Below the pieces are notes generated by a model. It had not been told where the DNA came from. It was given only the letters and a program-made list of their open reading frames with translations, and searched no databases. Shown here piece by piece: positions 58,163 through 64,000 of a stretch of 64,000 nt of DNA. The translations under genes were made by a program, and so were the position numbers. Source of the stretch: Batkoa obscura (Eukaryota > Entomophthoromycota > Entomophthoromycetes > Entomophthorales > Batkoaceae). Positions within the stretch are counted from its first letter, which is position 1, and the number at the start of each line of letters is the position of its first letter. The stretch is from positions 868,001 to 932,000 of the forward strand of contig JASVEC010000011.1 in the NCBI GenBank assembly GCA_030770535.1. The letters run 5' to 3'.

Positions 58163-59451
58163 TAAATAAATAAAAATCACAACTCAATTTTAACAACTTT
58201 TATTAAAAATATTAAATATGTTGTTTTGTTCGTGATATTTAATATTTTATAAAACTTATATTTTTAATCATTTTTAAACAGCCTTTAACTAATAAAAATG
58301 ACTTATAAAATCATATTTCAAATTTTCTTAAAATATCTTCATATATTAATAAATAATATACCATTTTTATCATTGATATTTATGAAATCCTCCAGAAATA
58401 TATATATTTAAGAATGATATCAATAAACTAATAAAATCTATCTTTTCTTATAAAATTTAAAATGGAGCTTGAATATTATTTTTTAAATTCAATAATCCTG
58501 TTATTATGTTTTAATAAAAATTAAATTTAAATTACAAACAACACTTGGGGGTGTTTTTTTTGGTTTTATCACTTTTTCCATTTTTTAAGCACTATTTGGA
58601 TGGAAAAATTGGTAGTAAAATTCTTAAATATAAAATATATCCATGAGAAAAAATAGCATCACTTTTTAATTAACTTGTCATTATTCCATGAGAAATTTAA
58701 TAAATATTCTCAGGATTTGATTGGTTCTATTGAAAATTTCAATAATACTAACTATTTATTTAATCAAATTATCTGATATAAAAAAACTTCAAGAATAAAT
58801 CCGTTTCAAACACTCAAGACATGTTCTTTACCAAAGGTGTAAGCATCATTATTAGAAAATGGAGTCGACGTTTCCATTTCAAATGTTATAACTAGTTATT
58901 TGAGTAGGATGTAACAGCCCTTGAAATATTGGAAATTTTATTATGAGCATGAGGACGTTTGGGAAAAGAGATACAGGCTGAGTAGATTCTTTTTATAGAT
59001 TTGTATACTTCAATTCCCATTTTATTCATAGAAGTTTACAACCATTAGAATAAATTTTGGAAGGTTTGGGTCAATCTTTTTCAGTTGATATAATGTTCAT
59101 AAGTTGTAGTAATAGTTCAAACAATGAAGTAAGAAAATTCTTACATTTCTTTATAGAAGGAAAAACATTATAATTTAATGTTTTAATTATTAAGTCAATA
59201 TTGTCTAGTAAGCCATTAAAACAATTTCTAATTAAACTTGCTTAATTTAACAAGTTTATCTAGAACATTTTATTGTGGTTAAAAATGAATAGTAATTTGC
59301 ACTTACCTCATGATAGAGTAATAAAAGTTATTAAAAAATGCAAATTTAGAATAAATATATAAACTATAGAATTGGAATGTAAGATGAATATTACTTTCGA
59401 AACTATTTAATTTCTCTCACACTCTTAATAATTTATAATTTATAAGTTATA
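58163..59451. other. Stretch upstream of the glucanase pair, with possible coding debris
   Basis: It holds one MITE. Between about 58,850 and 59,175 some plus-strand stretches look protein-like (LENGVDVSISNVITSYLSRM; VDIMFISCSNSSNNEVRKFL) but are broken by stops and match no family I know. The last ~200 nt hold the glucanase promoter. Confidence 0.3.
58544..58644 (-). mobile_element. MITE (family A), reverse
   Basis: TTGGGGGTGTTTTTTTTGG at the left, AAGCACTATTTGGATGGAAA in the centre, ATATATCCAT at the right. Confidence 0.8.
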
Positions 59452-61014
59452 ATGGACACTAAAAAAACACAAAAAAGCAAAAAAAGATGTTGTATATTTT
59501 CCATCGTTAGCATATTAATCTTAGTTATAGTCACCGTCTTACTTGTAGTCTTTTTGGTTGTAATACCAAATCAAAACAAGGGTACTCAACAATCTCAAAC
59601 TTTAAATGAAGATAATAATGATAATCAAGAAAATAATAATACAAATGATAATTCAGATGATTTGAATGATATTGATACATCAACAGAGAAACCTAATTTA
59701 CTTGTCATACCTAAAGGTTTAGGCTCTTTTGACGATACAACCAGAGCCAATTCATACTCACCTCCTCTAAATCAACCTTTTAAATATGGCACTGATATGA
59801 AGATTCGGGGAGTTAATTTAGGTGGTTGGTTGGTACCTGAGCCTTTCATTGTCCCCTCTATATTTGAAGATCATGTTAATGAAGGAGTGGTAGATGAATG
59901 GACATTATGTTCAACTATAGGAAAACAAAAATGTAGTGAAAGATTATTAAACCACTATGACACTTGGGTAACTGAAGATGATATAAAAACAATAGCTAAT
60001 GCTGGATTAAATCATATACGTATACCTGTTGGATATTGGCAATTTGATATACAAGACAACGAACCTTTTATTTATGGAGGTTGGAAATATTTATTACGTG
60101 GTATTCAATGGTGTAGAAAATATGGAATAAGAGTGATGATTGATTTTCACGGTGCACCTGGGTCTCAAAATGGATGGAATCATTCGGGTAGATCAGGAGA
60201 AATAAGGTTTTTGAACAAAACAAATCCATATTCCAAACAAAATGTACAAAGATTTCGAAAAATTGTAGCTAACGTAGTGAAATTCTTTTCCAAAAAAGAA
60301 TTTAGTAATGTAGTTACTATGATTGGTGTATTAAATGAACCAGCTGTTATGTTAACAGATAAAGAAACTACACTGGCTTTTTATAAGGACTCATACAAGG
60401 ATATTCAAACATCTATTAATAATAAAACTAATAATTTATTATTAGCATATCATGATGGATTTGTTGGTTTAAAATCATGGGAAGATACAATGCCAAAAAG
60501 CTTATTCCCTAATGCTGTTATGGATTCTCATAGTTATATTATATTTGATGCTGGACTTATCGTTAAACCCTTAGATGAAATTAATAATTTTCCTTGTACT
60601 ACATGGGCTAGTGATTTTAAACAAAGCGCAGATACCTTTGGTCCAACAATCTGTGGAGAATTTTCGGTAGCTTCTAATGATTGTGGTAAATGGTTAAATG
60701 GAATTAATTTGGGTACTCGTTATGAAGGTACCTTTCCATCCAGTACAGCAGTATGTGAGAATTGTACTTGTAAAGGCACACAAGATTATAAGAAATTTAG
60801 TAAAAATTATAAACAATTTTTATTAAAATTTGCCGAAAAACAAATGGATGCGTTTGAACAAGGCTCAGGTTGGTTCTTTTGGAACTTTAAAACAGAAGAC
60901 CATGTTAACCCTCATTGGGATTATTTTGTTGGGCTAAAAGAAGGTTGGATTCCAAAGGACGCTAATAATAGGACCTATGGCTGTGACTTGATTCCAAGTA
61001 TTTCTTCTAATTAA
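59452..61014 (+). CDS. Membrane-anchored GH5 exo-1,3-beta-glucanase, paralogue 1
   Basis: These enzymes trim beta-1,3-glucan in the fungal cell wall. This 520-residue, intronless gene begins with a Lys-rich cytosolic tail and one transmembrane anchor (IVSILILVIVTVLLVVFLVV), so it is a type II membrane protein. An Asn/Asp-rich stalk follows, then the GH5 domain: MKIRGVNLGGWLVPEPFIVP, HIRIPVGYW, MIDFHGAPGSQNG, the acid/base Glu in IGVLNEPAV, and the nucleophile Glu in TICGEFSVAS. The end reads GSGWFFWNFKTE. Both catalytic glutamates and the Arg and His of the active site are present. The subfamily resembles fungal Exg1/ExgD (GH5_9). Residues from about 123 to 245 are encoded by DNA identical to paralogue 2. 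Confidence 0.92.
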   Translation: MDTKKTQKSKKRCCIFSIVSILILVIVTVLLVVFLVVIPNQNKGTQQSQTLNEDNNDNQENNNTNDNSDDLNDIDTSTEKPNLLVIPKGLGSFDDTTRANSYSPPLNQPFKYGTDMKIRGVNLGGWLVPEPFIVPSIFEDHVNEGVVDEWTLCSTIGKQKCSERLLNHYDTWVTEDDIKTIANAGLNHIRIPVGYWQFDIQDNEPFIYGGWKYLLRGIQWCRKYGIRVMIDFHGAPGSQNGWNHSGRSGEIRFLNKTNPYSKQNVQRFRKIVANVVKFFSKKEFSNVVTMIGVLNEPAVMLTDKETTLAFYKDSYKDIQTSINNKTNNLLLAYHDGFVGLKSWEDTMPKSLFPNAVMDSHSYIIFDAGLIVKPLDEINNFPCTTWASDFKQSADTFGPTICGEFSVASNDCGKWLNGINLGTRYEGTFPSSTAVCENCTCKGTQDYKKFSKNYKQFLLKFAEKQMDAFEQGSGWFFWNFKTEDHVNPHWDYFVGLKEGWIPKDANNRTYGCDLIPSISSN

Positions 61015-61549
61015 TAGCTTTATGTCACATTTAAATGAATAAATTATGCAATATTTACATTTAAGCTTGATAAAGTGTATGATACAAATGCTTAAATCAT
61101 AGTTTAAAACATGAATTAATTTCAAATTAATTTTGTTTCAACTCAACTGATATTTTTCGAGTTTATTATATAACAAATAATATAGCAATAAAATAAACAA
61201 GAATATACATAAAATTGAGGTTAATACACGTATTAATTATAGTCTATTTTCAGTAAATTTAAGAGTAATAAATAAATTAAATACTATTTTGCTTTATTAA
61301 TAGTCTAATTCTTAAGCATAAAGATTAACTAAAAATGAAACTATGGCAATATTCGTTAATGATTCCAGTTAAATTTTATAAATAGAAAAAGATTAAATCA
61401 ATAAAGCCTTGAAAAATTAAGTTAAATAAAACATATAAATAAACGATAACTGAAAAATAGTCAAGTAAACTTTGTATAAAAACAAAATATTTTATTTATT
61501 TAATTTATTCTCTACTTTATATATATATTTAATTTAAATAAAATAAATA
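61015..61549. other. Spacer between glucanase paralogues
   Basis: About 535 nt, AT-rich. It holds the 3' end of paralogue 1 and the promoter of paralogue 2. No recognised site. Confidence 0.4.
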
Positions 61550-63064
61550 ATGGACTCCCCTAGCAAAGAAGAATTAAACAACCGAACTCAAAGGAAGTCC
61601 TTCTTCATTCGATATAAATGGTGGATAATAGCCTTAATAAGTTTCCTATTAGTAGTAGCCATTATTTTATTAGTAGTATTTTTAGTAGTATTACCAAATC
61701 AACGAAAAAGTAATTTAACTAAAGACTCTACTGCTACTGTAAAAGATGGTTTAGTACAGAAGCCTAATCTTTCAATAATACCTAAAGATTTAGGTTCTTT
61801 TGATGATAGTGCAAGAGCTAATGCAAATGTACCACCTTTAAATGAGCCATTTAAATATGGCACTGATATGAAGATTCGCGGTGTCAACTTAGGTGGTTGG
61901 TTGGTACCTGAGCCTTTCATTGTCCCCTCTATATTTGAAGATCATGTTAATGAAGGAGTGGTAGATGAATGGACATTATGTTCAACTATAGGAAAACAAA
62001 AATGTAGTGAAAGATTATTAAACCACTATGACACTTGGGTAACTGAAGATGATATAAAAACAATAGCTAATGCTGGATTAAATCATATACGTATACCTGT
62101 TGGATATTGGCAATTTGATATACAAGACAACGAACCTTTTATTTATGGAGGTTGGAAATATTTATTACGTGGTATTCAATGGTGTAGAAAATATGGAATA
62201 AGAGTGATGATTGATTTTCACGGTGCACCTGGGTCTCAAAATGGATGGAATCATTCTGGACGACAAGGAGAGATTCGATTTTTAAACAAGAATTACACAG
62301 AGTCTCCAGAATATGTTGAAAGGTTTCTTGGTATTGTATTAAATGTAGCAAAATATTTTGATCAAGATGAATTTAGAAATGTAGTCACTCAAATTGGGGT
62401 ATTAAATGAACCAGCTATTTATAAAACGGATCAAGCATTAACCTTAGAATTTTATAAAAATAGTTTTAATGAAATAAGAAAAATTAATTCTAATAGAGAT
62501 ACTATGCCTTTATTAGTTTATCATGAAGGCTTTCTGGGTTTATCTAAATGGGAAGGTGCAATGCCTTCGGATAAATTTCCTAAAGTGGTTTTAGATTCAC
62601 ATAACTATATTATATTTGATCAAAATTTAATAACAAAACCTTTAAATGAAATCAATAACTTTCCTTGTGATGCATGGGTCCAAGATTTCAAAAAATCGAT
62701 GACCAATTTTGGTATGACAATGTGTGGGGAGTTCTCCGTAGCTACTAATGACTGTGGTAAATGGTTGAATGGTATAAAGTTAGGATCTCGTTATGATGGT
62801 ACCTTTGAATCTGATAAACCAGCTTGCCCAACATGTACATGTAAAGGTAAAGAAGATTATTCAAAGTATAGTCAACAAGATAAAGAATATTTAAAAACAT
62901 TTGCTGAAAAACAAATGAGTGCATTTGAATATGGAATTGGTTGGTACTTTTGGAATTTTAAAACGGAGAATCATGTCAATCCAGATTGGGACTACTTTCT
63001 AGGTTTAAAGGAAGGTTGGTTGCCAAAAGACGCTAATAAGAGAACTTATTCTTGTGCTTCTTAA
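61550..63064 (+). CDS. Membrane-anchored GH5 exo-1,3-beta-glucanase, paralogue 2
   Basis: A tandem duplicate of paralogue 1 in the same orientation, 504 residues, intronless. It has a short cytosolic tail, an anchor (WWIIALISFLLVVAIILLVV) and a shorter stalk than paralogue 1, then the same GH5 domain: RGVNLGGWLVPEP, IDFHGAPGSQNG, IGVLNEPAI (acid/base) and TMCGEFSVATND (nucleophile). It ends RTYSCAS, slightly shorter than paralogue 1. Outside the shared tract the two proteins differ at many positions (for example YTESPEYVERFLGIVLNVAK against NPYSKQNVQRFRKIVANVVK). Both copies look functional, so they may differ in timing or substrate length. Confidence 0.92.
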   Translation: MDSPSKEELNNRTQRKSFFIRYKWWIIALISFLLVVAIILLVVFLVVLPNQRKSNLTKDSTATVKDGLVQKPNLSIIPKDLGSFDDSARANANVPPLNEPFKYGTDMKIRGVNLGGWLVPEPFIVPSIFEDHVNEGVVDEWTLCSTIGKQKCSERLLNHYDTWVTEDDIKTIANAGLNHIRIPVGYWQFDIQDNEPFIYGGWKYLLRGIQWCRKYGIRVMIDFHGAPGSQNGWNHSGRQGEIRFLNKNYTESPEYVERFLGIVLNVAKYFDQDEFRNVVTQIGVLNEPAIYKTDQALTLEFYKNSFNEIRKINSNRDTMPLLVYHEGFLGLSKWEGAMPSDKFPKVVLDSHNYIIFDQNLITKPLNEINNFPCDAWVQDFKKSMTNFGMTMCGEFSVATNDCGKWLNGIKLGSRYDGTFESDKPACPTCTCKGKEDYSKYSQQDKEYLKTFAEKQMSAFEYGIGWYFWNFKTENHVNPDWDYFLGLKEGWLPKDANKRTYSCAS

Positions 63065-63202
63065 AAAATACACATCTTTTTTATATTATCAATAAAGTTA
63101 TATTATTTTGTATCTATTTAAAGCTTGTTTAAAAAACTCTTAGAGAGTAGGAAAGCTTCCAAGCTTTTTTTGTTAAAATAATCATCTATCGGATTAGGAT
63201 AC

Positions 63203-63283
63203 GACACCTGCAGGATTTGAACCTGCGCGGGGAAACCCCATGAGCTTTCTAGGCTCACGCCTTAACCGCTCGGCCAAAGTGTC
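63203..63283 (-). tRNA. tRNA-Ser (anticodon AGA)
   Basis: An 81-nt minus-strand cloverleaf with the long variable arm of serine tRNAs. The acceptor is GACACTT/AGGTGTC with one T-G pair. The D arm contains GGCCGAGCGGTTAAGGC. The anticodon stem TGAGC/GCTCA carries loop CTAGAAA (anticodon AGA). The variable arm is around GGGGTTTCCCC. The T arm is GCAGG TTCAAAT CCTGC. No intron. Confidence 0.95.
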
Positions 63284-63627
63284 TTATTATAACTTTCCCT
63301 AGTAAGTAAAATATAAACAAAAAACAAACATGAGTATAATACCCTATTATCAAGGAAGGACGAATAATACTATTATCAAATTAATAGTTTAAGATGAAAT
63401 TTAACAATAGAAAACAATCAAGCTATAGTTAAAAGAAGGGCAAGATATAACACATGCTTAAAAAAAGAACAATAAACAAGAGTAATAATTTAATAATACA
63501 AGGTCCATTTTAAATTTCCAAAACAATGAAAGGAGAAATGGAAAAGTTCAAAGAATGAGAGTAAGAAATAGTAAGATAAAGGGAGACTCAATTTTAACAA
63601 ATAGTAACACCAATCTGATGTTTCAAG
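63284..63627. other. Gene-free stretch between tRNA-Ser and the terminal gene
   Basis: About 340 nt of AT-rich DNA. No recognised feature. Confidence 0.35.
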
Positions 63628-63999
63628 CTATTCTTTTACAACGTTACAATTTTTCTTTTTAATTGGGGAATTGAATAGGATCTCTTCCAATCGAGGTGGA
63701 AGTTGATGATATAATAACCATTCATTATCCAATGTAGAAGCATCATCCTTCTTTACAAGGGTAAACTCTGGTTCCCCATTTACTTTTAGTAATCTTTTGT
63801 TTTGTGTGATTGTCAAAGGCCCATTATTTTGGTTTAATTGGCTACAGGGATTACTTTTAACTTTAGTTGGTGTTGTATAATTAAAAATGTCGGGAACTTT
63901 TTTCACTCGTTGGGAAAAATCTTGTGGTTTTGAACCGAAAATATCTACATCTTGTCGTCTCATTATGGTGGGTGTTTTTATTAATACAGGGTTAAAGCG
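63628..63999 (-). CDS. Unidentified protein, 3' part (runs off the window)
   Basis: The frame is open from the window edge (RFNPVLIKTPTI before the first ATG at 63963), so the true start is probably outside. What is visible is a hydrophilic, probably disordered C-terminus: RRQDVDIFGSKPQDFSQR, then VPDIFNYTTPTKV, KRLLKVNGEPEFTLVKKDD and LPPRLEEILFNSPIKKK. Proline-directed TP/SP sites suggest a phosphorylated tail. I do not recognise the family. Confidence 0.55.
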   Translation of the reverse strand, partial: RFNPVLIKTPTIMRRQDVDIFGSKPQDFSQRVKKVPDIFNYTTPTKVKSNPCSQLNQNNGPLTITQNKRLLKVNGEPEFTLVKKDDASTLDNEWLLYHQLPPRLEEILFNSPIKKKNCNVVKE

Positions 64000-64000
64000 A

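Overview
The window looks like nuclear DNA of an AT-rich, intron-dense, early-diverging fungus. It is about three quarters A+T by eye. Genes are compact with many short introns (about 38-170 nt, GT...AG). The gene set is fungal: vacuolar autophagy lipase ATG15, ATG3, LRO1-type diacylglycerol acyltransferase, two family GH5 exo-1,3-beta-glucanases with membrane anchors, an SNT1/NCoR SANT protein, exocyst SEC5 and mitochondrial ILV3. A CYRI/FAM49 homologue, a protein tied to the Rac1-SCAR/WAVE actin pathway that Dikarya are generally thought to lack, points away from Dikarya. A Conidiobolus-like or other zoopagomycete/mucoromycete lineage is possible, but the sequence alone does not fix it.

Layout. 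1-2.4 kb: a decayed foldback element with long terminal inverted repeats, nested MITEs and a second MITE family. 2.6-9.8 kb: POP1 (-), a third MITE type beside tRNA-Glu, a TMEM70-like gene (+) and ILV3 (-). 10-13.7 kb: a decayed ATG15 paralogue and an intact ATG15 (both -). 14-27.6 kb: SNT1-like (+), SEC5 (+), OST3/6 (+) and LRO1 (-), tightly packed. 28.3-35 kb: a head-to-tail array of broken F-box genes (-), punctured by MITEs. 36-46 kb: CYRI (+), RPS26 (+), an orphan with a frame break (-), MPDU1-like (+), an RNF216-type RBR ubiquitin ligase with an internal hydrophobic insert (-), and ATG3 (+). 46.9-56 kb: a ketopantoate-reductase-like gene (+), a phosphate-transporter-like MFS gene (+), one broken and one intact F-box gene (+), and the tail of a dead second MFS transporter (+). 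56.5-58.2 kb: a well-preserved second foldback element. 59.4-63.1 kb: tandem GH5 glucanases sharing a 368-bp perfectly identical tract. 63.2-64 kb: tRNA-Ser and the 3' part of an unidentified gene running off the window.

The housekeeping genes are not a functional cluster. The informative parts are the dynamic ones: at least thirteen copies of a ~105-bp MITE, two foldback elements that share an ancestral MITE insertion, a birth-and-death F-box array with a visible recombination junction, and a gene-conversion footprint in the glucanase pair. I found no CRISPR array, no rRNA, no retroelement and no unmistakably new multi-gene system.
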